DNA of 64,000 bases from a bacterium 210917-SL.2.15 (GCA_020555605.1 JAJCJC010000007.1:1-64000); one strand, 5' to 3'. Positions 7,712-16,312 are shown, numbered from the stretch's first letter. Translations and numbers: made by a program. Notes: generated by a model not told the origin, from the sequence alone.

Positions 7712-9229
7712 TCAGCCGTTGTAGCTTTCACCGAAGGGGTTGCCGTAATAATAATAAGGAATGGAAGCGCCCGAACTGCTGGAACTTTGGGAGGCATCCT
7801 GGCTCTGCTGGGGCTGGGTGCCGAAGGTGAAGTCCAGCGTGACTTCCTCTCCGCTGCGGTTGACGGTCATCTTCGCGGTGTCACCGGCCTTATAGCTCTT
7901 CTTGGCCGTCATCAGATCGGTCATGGAGGTGATGTCGGCGTCGCCCAGTTTGACAATGATGTCGCCGGCGTGCAGATCGCTTTTGGCTGCCGCGCCGTTC
8001 TGCTCGACGCTGTACACATAAACGCCGCTGGAGGTAGGGAGGTTGTACTGCATCTGCATCTGCTGCGTTACAGTGCCGCCGGTGATGCCGAGATAGGCTT
8101 TGTCGGTGACATAGCCGTTCTGCATGATGTCCTGCACCATGGCGTACACATCATTGATGGGAATGGCGAAGCCCAGACCCTCCACCGTGGTGTTGGAATA
8201 AGTGGAATATTTCGCCGAGACAATGCCGATTACTTCGCCGTAGCTGTTGAGCAGGGGACCGCCGGAGTTGCCGGGATTGATGGCGCAGTCCACCTGAATC
8301 ATGTTGAAGGGCGTGCCGTCTACGGTAATGGCGCGGTTGGCCGAGGACACGGAGCCGGAGGACAGCGAGAAAGTCAGCTCGCCCAGGGGGTTGCCGATGG
8401 CGATGACATTGTCGCCTACGTTGACCTTGTCGGAATCACCGATAGTAACGGGGGACAGGCCGGTCACGTCCACTTTGATCACGGCGATATCATAGTCCTG
8501 ATCGCCACCGATGTACGCTGCGTCGTAAGTATCGCCGCTGTATGTGGTCACCTTGATGCTGTCGGCATTTTCCACCACGTGGTAATTGGTCAGGATGTAG
8601 CCGTCCTGGGTCAATACGAATCCAGAGCCGGAAGAAGCCTGCTCCACGGTTTGACCAAAGTAGTTGGTCTGGGTGCCCACGTTGATGCTGACGACGGAAT
8701 CGACGTTGGCGGCGTAATTTTCGGCATTGGTCATTTCCGTTTTGCCGTCCACTTTCATTTTCTTCACTTCGTTCACCGTGCGGTTGCTGACCTGCACCGT
8801 AGTGGAGGGGCGCAAAAAGCTGTTTCCTGCGGCGCTGCCGGCCACGCCGCCCACCAGGCCGCCGCCCAAGGCGCACACCAGCGCCAGGGCTACGATCTTG
8901 CCTGCACCGTTTTTCTTCGCGCCGCCGCCGCCGCTGCCGCCATGGAACCCGGAGCCGAAACGCTTGTGCTCCCGCTCGTAAAGGGGGGTTCCGTGCTCGG
9001 GCGTATGCATCGGATCGGCATGTACGTATTGAGCCTGCTGGGTGTTTTGGGTGTCCTGGCTGGGCTGCTGCGGGCCGTTCTGGGGGAAGGTTTCCCGTGT
9101 GCCGGCGCCGCTGTGGTACGCGCCGCTTTCCGGCGCGGGGGTATTCCAATGGTAAGCCTCGTTTGTATTCCGGCTGCCGCTTGTTTCGTTGTTTTGCGCT
9201 TTGCTCTCATTGTTATGTTCATCGTACAT
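7712..9229 (-). CDS. htrA: Membrane-anchored HtrA/DegP-type serine protease with PDZ domain
   Basis: A quality-control protease of the cell surface, 505 residues. The layout is a Gln/Asn/Ser-rich cytoplasmic N-terminus (about 1-105), one membrane helix (KIVALALVCALGGGLVGGV, about 110-130), a trypsin-like domain with His in NYHVVENA, Asp in DYDIAVIKVD and Ser in NPGNSGGPLL, then one PDZ domain (GVYVYSVEQNGAAAKSDLHA) and a Ser/Gln-rich tail ending in a Tyr repeat. The start at 9229 has AAGGAGG upstream. This is the usual Firmicutes HtrA design, with a longer than usual disordered N-terminus. It stands alone, terminated at 7652-7696. Confidence 0.95.
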   Translation of the reverse strand: MYDEHNNESKAQNNETSGSRNTNEAYHWNTPAPESGAYHSGAGTRETFPQNGPQQPSQDTQNTQQAQYVHADPMHTPEHGTPLYEREHKRFGSGFHGGSGGGGAKKNGAGKIVALALVCALGGGLVGGVAGSAAGNSFLRPSTTVQVSNRTVNEVKKMKVDGKTEMTNAENYAANVDSVVSINVGTQTNYFGQTVEQASSGSGFVLTQDGYILTNYHVVENADSIKVTTYSGDTYDAAYIGGDQDYDIAVIKVDVTGLSPVTIGDSDKVNVGDNVIAIGNPLGELTFSLSSGSVSSANRAITVDGTPFNMIQVDCAINPGNSGGPLLNSYGEVIGIVSAKYSTYSNTTVEGLGFAIPINDVYAMVQDIMQNGYVTDKAYLGITGGTVTQQMQMQYNLPTSSGVYVYSVEQNGAAAKSDLHAGDIIVKLGDADITSMTDLMTAKKSYKAGDTAKMTVNRSGEEVTLDFTFGTQPQQSQDASQSSSSSGASIPYYYYGNPFGESYNG

Positions 9230-9380
9230 GATCCGGGCCTCCTTCAAATTCCGTTCGATGCAGGGGGGGCGGCGCAAGTGCTGCGCGCTGCGTTTCTTAC
9301 CGCCCTGCGATGATGGTATTGTATCGCGCATTTGTGTCTAAAGTGTGAAGAATTTATGCATATTTTACAAACAAATTTTG

Positions 9381-9422
9381 AAAAGAAACACAGCGGAGGC
9401 ATCCAATCCATGCCTCCGCTGT
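9381..9422 (-). terminator. Intrinsic terminator after the ThrE-type exporter genes
   Basis: ACAGCGGAGGCAT and ATGCCTCCGCTGT form a perfect 13-bp stem around CCAATCC. The minus-strand tail reads GTTTCTTTTC, so it ends the rightward-lying minus-strand operon. Confidence 0.9.
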
Positions 9423-9456
9423 ATTGTGTGGAACAACCGTGTGCAGGCGATCCCGA

Positions 9457-9900
9457 TCAATTCCGCTTTTGTATCAGGCGGATCATGCGCCAGGTGGAGT
9501 CGATCACCAAAATGCCGATGGCGAGAGCGCCCGCCATGGCCAGGGTGTGCAGGCCCTCGGTGATGAAAGCCCCGGTGTTGCCCTGGATGCAGTATTCCAT
9601 CGTGTGATAGATGCCAGCGCCGGGCACCATGGGGATGATGCCGATGAGGAGGTATGTGGTCACGGTGCGCTTTTGCATCCGGGCCAGCACTTCGGCATAG
9701 GCGGCCACCACAGCAGCGCTGACAAAGCCGGCAAACACGTCCGGGAACGCCAGCAGGGTAATCAGATAGGCAAGCCAGCCCAGCGCGCCGCCCACGGCGG
9801 CCCAGAACAGGGGTGCGCGCCCGTGGAGGTTGTAGAGTCCTCCGAAGCCGAGGCTGGCAATAAAGGCGTACAGCACCGGCAGGAAATAAGTCAAATCCAT
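9457..9900 (-). CDS. Threonine/serine exporter family, small subunit (ThrE_2 type)
   Basis: A 147-residue membrane protein with about five hydrophobic segments. The motif IGIIPMVPGAGIYHTMEYCI is characteristic of the C-terminal half of ThrE (the DUF3815/ThrE_2 family). In this arrangement ThrE is split into two genes, and this is the second half. The start at 9900 follows AAGGAGGGTGG and lies 13 bases after the first half. The two probably form one exporter of small amino acids or related metabolites; the substrate is inferred from the family only. Confidence 0.85.
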   Translation of the reverse strand: MDLTYFLPVLYAFIASLGFGGLYNLHGRAPLFWAAVGGALGWLAYLITLLAFPDVFAGFVSAAVVAAYAEVLARMQKRTVTTYLLIGIIPMVPGAGIYHTMEYCIQGNTGAFITEGLHTLAMAGALAIGILVIDSTWRMIRLIQKRN

Positions 9901-9913
9901 CGCCCCACCCTCC

Positions 9914-10663
9914 TTAAATCAGCGCCAGCACGATGCCGGTGCCCAGGGCGATGCCCGTGGCAATCAGCAGCGCTTCCACCAGTTTCGTGATACCTGTCAG
10001 CCAGTCGCCCACAATGATTTCGCGCATGAAATTGGTGATCATTACGCCGGGCAGCAGCGTCATGAACACGCCGATGATGATCTCGCTGCGGTGCACGCCA
10101 AAGCCGAGAAAGACGAAAAAGCATGCCAGCAGCGCGCTCAATGCGCTGGCCAGGATACTTTTATAAAAGAGGTTCGTATCCAACCTGCCCATGCCGTACA
10201 TGGCTACGGCCACCGCGCAGCCGATGACGGCTGCGGCGGCGCTGTCCAGCGCGTTTCCACCCCAGAACAAGGCAAAACCCGCCGAACCTACCGCATAGGA
10301 AAGCATCTGGAAGGGGAGGGAATACTGCGGGGCGCTTTCGATCTCATCGAGCTGGCGCAGGATTTCCTCTGCCGTGGGGCATTCCTGCGAAATAGAGCGG
10401 CACAGGGCATTGAGGGCGTTGAGTTTTTCGAGATCGACGCTTTTCATGCTGGAGGCGCGGGACATACAGGAATGGGTTCTGCCGTCCCGGTCCGTCAGGT
10501 CGATATGCAGGTAATTTGGAATCGAGAATACTTGGCAGCTGCCCAGGTCGTAGGCTTCAATTACATAGTGTATGGAATTTTCCACCCGGTACGCTTCCGC
10601 GCCGGATTCCAGCAGGCCGCAGCCGATGCGTGAGGCGATTTGCAGAAGTTCTTCACTGGTCAT
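9914..10663 (-). CDS. Threonine/serine exporter family, large subunit (ThrE/DUF1212)
   Basis: A 249-residue protein with a soluble N-terminal part (IASRIGCGLLESGAEAYRVE, the ThrE signature region) followed by four to five membrane helices ending GIALGTGIVLALI. The motif LLPGVMITNFMREIIVGD is typical. Its start overlaps the end of the DMT transporter by 11 bases, and the small subunit follows closely, so it belongs to the same operon. Confidence 0.87.
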   Translation of the reverse strand: MTSEELLQIASRIGCGLLESGAEAYRVENSIHYVIEAYDLGSCQVFSIPNYLHIDLTDRDGRTHSCMSRASSMKSVDLEKLNALNALCRSISQECPTAEEILRQLDEIESAPQYSLPFQMLSYAVGSAGFALFWGGNALDSAAAAVIGCAVAVAMYGMGRLDTNLFYKSILASALSALLACFFVFLGFGVHRSEIIIGVFMTLLPGVMITNFMREIIVGDWLTGITKLVEALLIATGIALGTGIVLALI

Positions 10664-11633
10664 GCTCGTTTCCCCCGGAGGACAGATTTTCTTTGGGCGC
10701 GGTGTTGACGGCCCAGATCCCTGCGCATACCAGCGCCAGGGCGGCCAGTGTGCTCCGGCCCAGAAGCTGTGCGCCTTCCCGTAGCAGCAGCGCCGAAAGC
10801 GCCGCGCCGAACACCGGTGTCATAAAGCTGAACACGGTGACACGGGACACGGGATTGTATTTCAGTAACACGCCCCACAACGAGTAGGCCACGGCGCTGA
10901 TACAGGCCAGATACAGCAGCATCAGTCCCGCTGCGGGCGCGGGGGGGCCGACTCGTCCGCCCCAGGCAAAGCCGACGGCCATCATCACCACGCCGCCCAA
11001 CAGGAACTGCCAGCCGGAAAGCAGTACCGGATCGTCCTCGGCACTATAGCGTTTCAGAAAAACAGAAGAAAAGGCGTAAGAGACGCTGGAGAGGAATACA
11101 AAGCCTTCTCCTGTGATCTGAAAGGCGCCGCCCAGACCGCCCTGACCCAGATTAACCAGCACCACGCCGGCAAAGCCCAGCACGCAGCCCAGGAGCTTGC
11201 GTCCCGTCAGCGTTTCCTGCCGGAAAAGGAGCGCGGCAATCAGCAGTGCTGCAAAGGCGTTGGAAGCGCCGATGATGGAACCTTTCACACCGGTGGTATG
11301 GGCCAGGCCGATATAAAAGAAGATGTATTGTAGGATGGTCTGCAGCAGGCTCAGATGTGCGATGTGGCGCCAGGTGCGTCGGCTGCGGGGCAGCAGGGGC
11401 CGCCGCGCGGCTGCGGAGCCGATGAGCACGGCCAGAACGCCCGCCAGAAAAAAGCGCATGCCGGCGAACAGCAATATGGAGGGGACATGGGCCGTATCCA
11501 CGGAAAAAAGCATATAGCCGATTTTGACGCAGGGAAAGGCGCTGCCCCACAGGGCGCAGCAGATACCGGCCAGCAGGCATACTATAGGAAGCTTTGTCAG
11601 AGAAAAAGAAGGGGGCGTACTTTGTGTGCTCAT
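10653..11633 (-). CDS. EamA/DMT-superfamily permease
   Basis: A 326-residue integral membrane protein with ten predicted helices in two EamA repeats. Landmarks are CCALWGSAFPCVKIGY in helix 1, GASNAFAALLIAALLF before the second repeat, and FSFMTPVFGAALSALLL near the end, the classic RhaT/YdcZ-like pattern. It probably exports a metabolite. It overlaps the radical SAM gene upstream (ATGA) and the ThrE gene downstream, so several exporters are co-transcribed. Confidence 0.9.
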   Translation of the reverse strand: MSTQSTPPSFSLTKLPIVCLLAGICCALWGSAFPCVKIGYMLFSVDTAHVPSILLFAGMRFFLAGVLAVLIGSAAARRPLLPRSRRTWRHIAHLSLLQTILQYIFFYIGLAHTTGVKGSIIGASNAFAALLIAALLFRQETLTGRKLLGCVLGFAGVVLVNLGQGGLGGAFQITGEGFVFLSSVSYAFSSVFLKRYSAEDDPVLLSGWQFLLGGVVMMAVGFAWGGRVGPPAPAAGLMLLYLACISAVAYSLWGVLLKYNPVSRVTVFSFMTPVFGAALSALLLREGAQLLGRSTLAALALVCAGIWAVNTAPKENLSSGGNEHDQ

Positions 11634-12619
11634 ACGCTGCCTCGTTTCTCGCGGTTGAGAAAATCGCGGATGCGGGTTTCACGGCCGGCAAAATAGCGGC
11701 CCTGCCAAGTTTCCCAACGGTCCAGCGTCTGGTCGATACCACCGAGAACACGCAGTTTGTCCGCTGTCCACAGCGGGGCGACAAGATCCTCTTTTTTCCC
11801 GTCTCCGGTGAGCCGTTCGATTACGGTTTCCGGCGGAAGCACTTCCAATTGGCAGCATACCAGCCGGATATATTCATCGCGGGACAGGGGACGGTACTTT
11901 TTTTCCCGGTACAGCGTTTCCATGGGGGTGCCCCGGAGCACATGGAGCATGTGGATCTTCACAGCCTCAGGCCTCAGCTGGCCGATATAGGCGGCGGATT
12001 CCAGCATCATCTGTTTTGTTTCCCCGGGCAGTCCGTTGATCAGATGGACGCAGATGCGGATGCCCCGGATTTTCAGGGCCTTATATGCCTCCATAAATTC
12101 CTGCAGATTGTAGCCGCGATTGATAATGCGGGCCGTGCGTTCGTGGATCGTCTGCAGGCCAAGCTCCACGGTGAGCAGCGTGCACTCTTTTAATTCCTTT
12201 AAATAGTCCATCGTTTCCGCGTTTAGCGCATCGGGGCGGGTGCCGATCGCCAGACCACAGATGCCTTCACACCGCAGTGCCCGCTCGTAGAGTTCCTGCA
12301 GGCGGGGCAGAGGAGCATAGGTGTTGGTGTGAGCCTGAAAATAGGCCACGGCTCTAGCCTCCGGATCTTTTTGACGCAGCCGGGCCATTTCCGTGGCAAG
12401 CTGATTCTCCAGCGGCACCTCCGGCGCGGCGGTGAAATAGCCGCTGCCGCTGCTGCAGAAAATGCAGCCGCCGGTGCCCTTGCTCCCATCGAGATTGGGG
12501 CAGGTGAAACCGGCGTCCAAAGAGGCTTTATAGAGCTTGTATCCCCGAGCCTGGTTTTCGAAGGCCAGGGTGTGGTAAAGTTTGTTTTCATAGGCGTAGG
12601 GAAAGTCGTAATTGATCAT
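11630..12619 (-). CDS. Radical SAM protein of the TIGR01212/YhcC type
   Basis: A 329-residue radical SAM enzyme. The cluster-binding region reads GFTCPNLDGSKGTGGCIFCS: the first Cys is separated from the CxxC pair by a longer insert than in the common CxxxCxxC form, as in the TIGR01212 family. Later RGIRICVHLINGLPGET and MLHVLRGTP match that family. The start at 12619 is preceded by GAGGGG; a longer frame upstream is rejected. Family function is not established to my knowledge. It leads an operon with two transporters. Confidence 0.88.
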   Translation of the reverse strand: MINYDFPYAYENKLYHTLAFENQARGYKLYKASLDAGFTCPNLDGSKGTGGCIFCSSGSGYFTAAPEVPLENQLATEMARLRQKDPEARAVAYFQAHTNTYAPLPRLQELYERALRCEGICGLAIGTRPDALNAETMDYLKELKECTLLTVELGLQTIHERTARIINRGYNLQEFMEAYKALKIRGIRICVHLINGLPGETKQMMLESAAYIGQLRPEAVKIHMLHVLRGTPMETLYREKKYRPLSRDEYIRLVCCQLEVLPPETVIERLTGDGKKEDLVAPLWTADKLRVLGGIDQTLDRWETWQGRYFAGRETRIRDFLNREKRGSV

Positions 12620-12691
12620 GGCGATCCCCTCTTTTCCATTGGTTTCTCTTCTCGTTTGATAATTTGGCAGATGCACTTCCGCCCTGTTTGC

Positions 12692-13084
12692 TCAGGCCTT
12701 TTTGGTGATCTTCCGGCCGCACTTGGGGCAGGTGATCTCAATTTTGCCCGCGCCTCTGGGCACACGCATGATGGCGCCACAGCCCCGGCAGCGGTAGTAG
12801 CGGTGTTCCCGGTCCTGACGGCGGCTGCGCCGGGCCTGGCGCGCCGCGCTGCACTTGGAAAGGAAGCGGCGATAGGCGGCGTTTTCTGCTTGCCGGGCCG
12901 GAATATTGCGCGAAAGGATGCGGAAAAAGGCCCACAAAATGATAGCCAGGCCCAGCAGCTGCACCAGAGGCAGATCACAGAAAATGCCGAAGATACAGAT
13001 GCCGAGATAGATCAGCAGCAGGGTAAAGCCGAGTTCGTCGCTGCCGTAGCGGCCGGCCATAATGTTTTGCAGCCATTTTTTCAT
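12692..13084 (-). CDS. Small membrane protein with C-terminal zinc ribbon
   Basis: A 130-residue protein with two adjacent membrane helices (about 19-36 and 40-57), a basic linker rich in Arg and Gln, and a C-terminal CRGCG...CPKCG pair of knuckles typical of a zinc ribbon. The ATG at 13084 is the first start after a run of non-family sequence, with GAGGT upstream. The family is common in Clostridia but unnamed to me. It may be the first gene of the radical SAM operon, 72 bases ahead of it. Confidence 0.75.
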   Translation of the reverse strand: MKKWLQNIMAGRYGSDELGFTLLLIYLGICIFGIFCDLPLVQLLGLAIILWAFFRILSRNIPARQAENAAYRRFLSKCSAARQARRSRRQDREHRYYRCRGCGAIMRVPRGAGKIEITCPKCGRKITKKA

Positions 13085-13160
13085 AGGGACATACCTCGCA
13101 GAACAGAAATCCTTCCATGTAAAATTCAAAGTTTGTTTACATTTTTTACCCCTTTGTCCA

Positions 13161-13189
13161 TTGCATGGACATTTCAATTGTGCTATGAT
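13161..13189 (+). promoter_or_regulatory. Sigma-A promoter of htpG
   Basis: TTGCAT, a 17-base spacer and TATGAT, the latter with an extended TGC in front. The transcription start should fall in the CIRCE element that begins three bases later. Confidence 0.75.
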
Positions 13190-13191
13190 AA

Positions 13192-13218
13192 TTAGCAATC
13201 GAAGGGCGAGAGTGCTAA
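13192..13218 (+). promoter_or_regulatory. CIRCE operator (HrcA site) upstream of htpG
   Basis: TTAGCAATC, a 9-base spacer and GAGTGCTAA. This matches the CIRCE consensus TTAGCACTC-N9-GAGTGCTAA with one mismatch. Its position over the expected start of transcription predicts HrcA repression that is relieved by heat. Confidence 0.9.
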
Positions 13219-13360
13219 AACGCGTTCTTATCGTTCCTATTATAATCACAATGCACGCAAAGTTCAAATTTTTCCTGCATTGTTCAAAATTTATTTACAT
13301 TATAAACGCGCCGCCTGCCCTTTCGGCATACGGGCGCGGTCGTGTGGAGGTTGAAACGCA

Positions 13361-15256
13361 ATGGCAAAGAAACAATTCAAGGCCGAATCCAAGCGCCTGC
13401 TGGACCTGATGATCAACTCGATCTACACCCACAAGGAAATTTTTCTGCGGGAACTGATCTCCAATGCCAGCGACGCCGAGGACAAGCTGTGCTATCTGGC
13501 GCTGACCGATGATCAGGTGGGACTGAGCCGGGGAGATTTCAAGATCGAGATCAAGGCTGATCCCGAGGCGCGGACACTGACTATCACCGACAACGGTATC
13601 GGCATGAGCAAGGAGGACCTGGAAAACAATCTGGGCGTGATTGCATCTTCCGGTTCTTACCGTTTCCGTCAGGAAATGGCCGAAAAGGATGAAAAGACCG
13701 AGGATGTGGACATTATTGGCCAGTTCGGCGTGGGCTTTTATTCGGCGTTCATGGTGGCGGACACCATTACTGTAACCACAAAAAAATACGGCGAAGAACA
13801 GGCCTGGCAGTGGAAATCCTCCGGTGTGGACGGTTACACCATCACCGAGGCCGAGCGCGATGGTGTGGGTACCGATATTGTCATGCACATCAAGGAAGAC
13901 GCCGAGGGCGAGGATTATTCTGTGTTTTTGAAGGAGTATAAGCTCACGGAACTGATCCGCAAATACTCCGACTATATCCGCTACCCCATTCGGATGGCAG
14001 TGACCAAGCATCAGCGCAAGGAAGGCTCCCCCGACGACAAGCCCGAATACGAGGATGTAAAAGAGGTTGAAACCATCAACAGCATGGTGCCCTTGTGGCA
14101 GCGCCGCAAAGGTGAGGTGACGGACGAAGAATACAACAAATTCTATCAGGAAAAATTCTTCGACTATGTGGCGCCCCAGCGCACCATCCCTGTCTCTGTG
14201 GAGGGCACCGTGACCTACAAGGCCTTGCTGTTCATTCCCGGCAAGACCCCCTACGATTTCTACACCAAAGACTATAAGAAGGGACTGCAGCTCTATTCCG
14301 GCGGTGTGCTCATCATGGAGAACTGCGCCGATCTGCTGCCGGATTACCTGCGTTTTGTCAAGGGCGTGGTGGATACGCCGGATGTGTCGCTGAACATTTC
14401 CCGTGAAATGCTCCAGCATGACCGGCAGCTGAAGGTCATCGCCGCCAATCTGAAAAAGAAGATCCTGGCGGAGCTGGCCAAAATGCTGCGCGAGGACCGG
14501 GAGGGATACGAAACCTTCTTCAAGAACTTCGGCCTCGATCTGAAGTACGGCGTGCTTCAGAACTACGGCGCCAATAAGGACGAGCTGCAGGATCTGCTGC
14601 TGTTCCATTCCTCCACCGAGGAAAAACTGACCACGCTGTCCGAATATACTTCCCGCATGCCGGAAAGCCAGAAATATATTTATTACGCGGCCGGCGCCAG
14701 CCTGACCGCGATCGATTCCCTGCCCCAGACGGAGTTGGTAAAAGCCAACCACATGGAGATTCTGTATTTTACCGAGCAGGCTGACGAATTTTTGACTGAG
14801 GCGCTGCGCACCTATGGCGAAAAGCCTTTCCGCAGCGTGCTCAACGACGATCTGGGCCTGGAGAACAAGGAGGCCGAGGAGAGCGGCGAGAGCGACCACA
14901 GCGCTGTGCTGGACTTTGTCAAGGAAACCCTGGGCGATCAGATCAAAGAGGCGCGGCTGTCCAAGAAGCTGGTCAACCACCCCGTGTGCCTGACGGCTGA
15001 GGGCGGCGTCAGCTTTGAAATGGAGAAATACATGCAGGCCGTTCAGCCGGAAATGGGCGTCAAGGCTGAGCGCGTGCTGGAACTGAACGCGTCCCACAGT
15101 GCCTTCAAGGCGCTGGAAGCGGCTCTGGATGCCGGCGACAAGGACAAGGCGGCTGACTATGTCCGCATCTTTTTCGCCCAGGCTCAGCTGATTGCGGGAC
15201 TGCCGCTGGAAAACCCGTCGGAGTATGCCGACCTGGTGTGCAAGCTGATGAAGTGA
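13361..15256 (+). CDS. htpG: Molecular chaperone HtpG (Hsp90)
   Basis: An ATP-dependent chaperone of 631 residues, the usual full length. The N-terminal GHKL ATPase shows ELISNASDA, ITDNGIGMSKEDL, IASSGSYRF and GQFGVGFYSAF; the middle domain has the expected NISREMLQ and the C-terminal dimerisation region is intact. GTGGAGG precedes the ATG at 13361. The long leader holds a sigma-A promoter and a CIRCE element, so this copy appears to be in the HrcA regulon. It is followed by its own terminator. Confidence 0.97.
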   Translation: MAKKQFKAESKRLLDLMINSIYTHKEIFLRELISNASDAEDKLCYLALTDDQVGLSRGDFKIEIKADPEARTLTITDNGIGMSKEDLENNLGVIASSGSYRFRQEMAEKDEKTEDVDIIGQFGVGFYSAFMVADTITVTTKKYGEEQAWQWKSSGVDGYTITEAERDGVGTDIVMHIKEDAEGEDYSVFLKEYKLTELIRKYSDYIRYPIRMAVTKHQRKEGSPDDKPEYEDVKEVETINSMVPLWQRRKGEVTDEEYNKFYQEKFFDYVAPQRTIPVSVEGTVTYKALLFIPGKTPYDFYTKDYKKGLQLYSGGVLIMENCADLLPDYLRFVKGVVDTPDVSLNISREMLQHDRQLKVIAANLKKKILAELAKMLREDREGYETFFKNFGLDLKYGVLQNYGANKDELQDLLLFHSSTEEKLTTLSEYTSRMPESQKYIYYAAGASLTAIDSLPQTELVKANHMEILYFTEQADEFLTEALRTYGEKPFRSVLNDDLGLENKEAEESGESDHSAVLDFVKETLGDQIKEARLSKKLVNHPVCLTAEGGVSFEMEKYMQAVQPEMGVKAERVLELNASHSAFKALEAALDAGDKDKAADYVRIFFAQAQLIAGLPLENPSEYADLVCKLMK

Positions 15257-15310
15257 TGCAGGAGCGGGACTTGCAGCGCGGAAGCTGCGGACTGCTTTGG
15301 ATGAAATGAA

Positions 15311-15345
15311 AAGAAGGGGGCCAAAGCCCCCTTCTTTGTTTTTTT
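15311..15345 (+). terminator. Intrinsic terminator after htpG
   Basis: AAGAAGGGGGC and GCCCCCTTCTT pair around CAAA, followed by TGTTTTTTT. Confidence 0.92.
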
Positions 15346-15362
15346 GGAATGGTGCGGCGGAC

Positions 15363-15629
15363 TTATAAAAAATCGTGCCGCGCCCCGCCGTCGCTGCCCA
15401 GCTCTTCCAGTACACAGACGATGGCTTCGATGCGCTGAAAACACTCTGTATCGGAGAGAGTGGGATCGGATATCATTTCTTTGATCTGCCGGAGCGCCTG
15501 AAAACAGCGCAGCTCCACCAGCTGTGCGGGATTTTGCTGCAGCGTGGGAAAGGAAATCTGCATGGGATATTGCGAAAGAAGTTTCATAAGAAGTTCCTGA
15601 TAAAATGATCCATCGCTGTGTGGCGGCAT
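15363..15629 (-). CDS. Small acidic protein with C-terminal EELGSDGG-RHDF motif (copy 2)
   Basis: An 88-residue homologue of the protein at 3204-3452, with the same ALRQIKEMISDPTLSDTECF and IVCVLEELGSDGGARHDF blocks. The start is placed at 15629 because TTGGAG lies 9 bases before it; ATG at 15638 is too close to that site. It is divergent from the XRE gene at 15725 with two operators between. The function is unknown. The strict conservation of the last 12 residues suggests that they are a binding or cleavage determinant. Confidence 0.75.
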   Translation of the reverse strand: MPPHSDGSFYQELLMKLLSQYPMQISFPTLQQNPAQLVELRCFQALRQIKEMISDPTLSDTECFQRIEAIVCVLEELGSDGGARHDFL

Positions 15630-15650
15630 ATTATACATCTCCAATCCAAG

Positions 15651-15710
15651 TTTTATGCAACAATATTGTAGCATAAAAGGGGTCTTGGTGCAACAAAATA
15701 GTAGCATCAA
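15651..15710. promoter_or_regulatory. Two tandem operators of the XRE/EELGSDGG module
   Basis: Site 1 (15651-15678) is TTTTATGC-N12-GCATAAAA, a perfect palindrome. Site 2 (15685-15710) is TTGGTGC-N12-GCATCAA. Both share the core TGCAACAA-N2-A/T-N-GTAGCAT, and their centres are 33 bp apart, about three helical turns, so two dimers could bind the same face cooperatively. Confidence 0.75.
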
Positions 15711-15724
15711 ATCAAGGTGATGCT

Positions 15725-15946
15725 ATGTATTTTCGAAGGCTGGAAGATTTGAGAATTGATGCAGACAAAACACAGCAGGAAGTGGCGGACTACTTGAACT
15801 GCAAACGCGAAGTTTACCGTAGATACGAGAAGGGGATTTATGAGCTTCCTGTATGGGCTTTGATCAAATTAGCAGAATACTACCACACCAGTACGGACTA
15901 TATTCTGGGGCTGACGGACGATCCATACACAGAGCGCTCCAAATAA
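15725..15946 (+). CDS. XRE-family HTH regulator (module copy 2)
   Basis: A 73-residue single-domain regulator: LRIDADKTQQEVADYLNCKR, YRRYEKGIYELPVWALIKL and YYHTSTDYILGLTDDP form a complete Cro/C1 fold. AAGGTGAT precedes the ATG. Divergent from the EELGSDGG gene, and expected to bind the two palindromes at 15651-15710. It sits between htpG and the Trp T-box operon without obvious link to either. Confidence 0.85.
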   Translation: MYFRRLEDLRIDADKTQQEVADYLNCKREVYRRYEKGIYELPVWALIKLAEYYHTSTDYILGLTDDPYTERSK

Positions 15947-15982
15947 GGCTGGGTTCTTTTTTGAAAAAAGTGAAAAAGCCTC

Positions 15983-16011
15983 TTGACAAACGACAAGTGG
16001 TTTAGTATACT
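15983..16011 (+). promoter_or_regulatory. Sigma-A promoter of the Trp T-box operon, with palindrome over the -10
   Basis: TTGACA, a 17-base spacer and TATACT. The -10 box lies inside the 14-bp perfect palindrome TTTAGTATACTAAA (16001-16014), which could be a repressor site in addition to the T-box. Confidence 0.85.
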
Positions 16012-16017
16012 AAAGCA

Positions 16018-16312
16018 CACAAAGCAACAAACCAAACCTTTGAGAAAGAGAAGTAAGCAGAGCCATGGGATGCAAAGCGAGCCTTGGGCGGTGGAAGCAA
16101 GGCCTGAACATTCTGCTGAATGGACTTTTGAGGGCGGCTTGAACCGGGACTGTTCCCGCAGTAGATGCCGACGGGTTCCCACCCGTTATCCATCGGGACA
16201 CATATGATGGTATGTGGTGCGAGCGGACGCCGCGAGGCGTCAATTTGGGTGGTATCGCAGAAGCGAAGCGGCTTTTGTCCCATGGTTGGGGCGGAGGCTG
16301 TTTTTCTTTTAT
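16018..16312 (+). ncRNA. T-box riboswitch, tryptophan-specific
   Basis: The Stem I loop-E AGTA motif is at 16052, and AGCAGA (16056-16061) pairs with TCTGCT (16112-16117). The bulge that follows reads GAATGGA, giving specifier codon TGG (Trp) at 16121-16123. The conserved T-box TTTGGGTGGTATCGCAG is at 16244-16260. A GC-rich terminator arm and TTTTTCTTTT end the leader at about 16311. Uncharged tRNA-Trp should pair with the T-box, favour the antiterminator and switch on the transporter. Confidence 0.9.
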
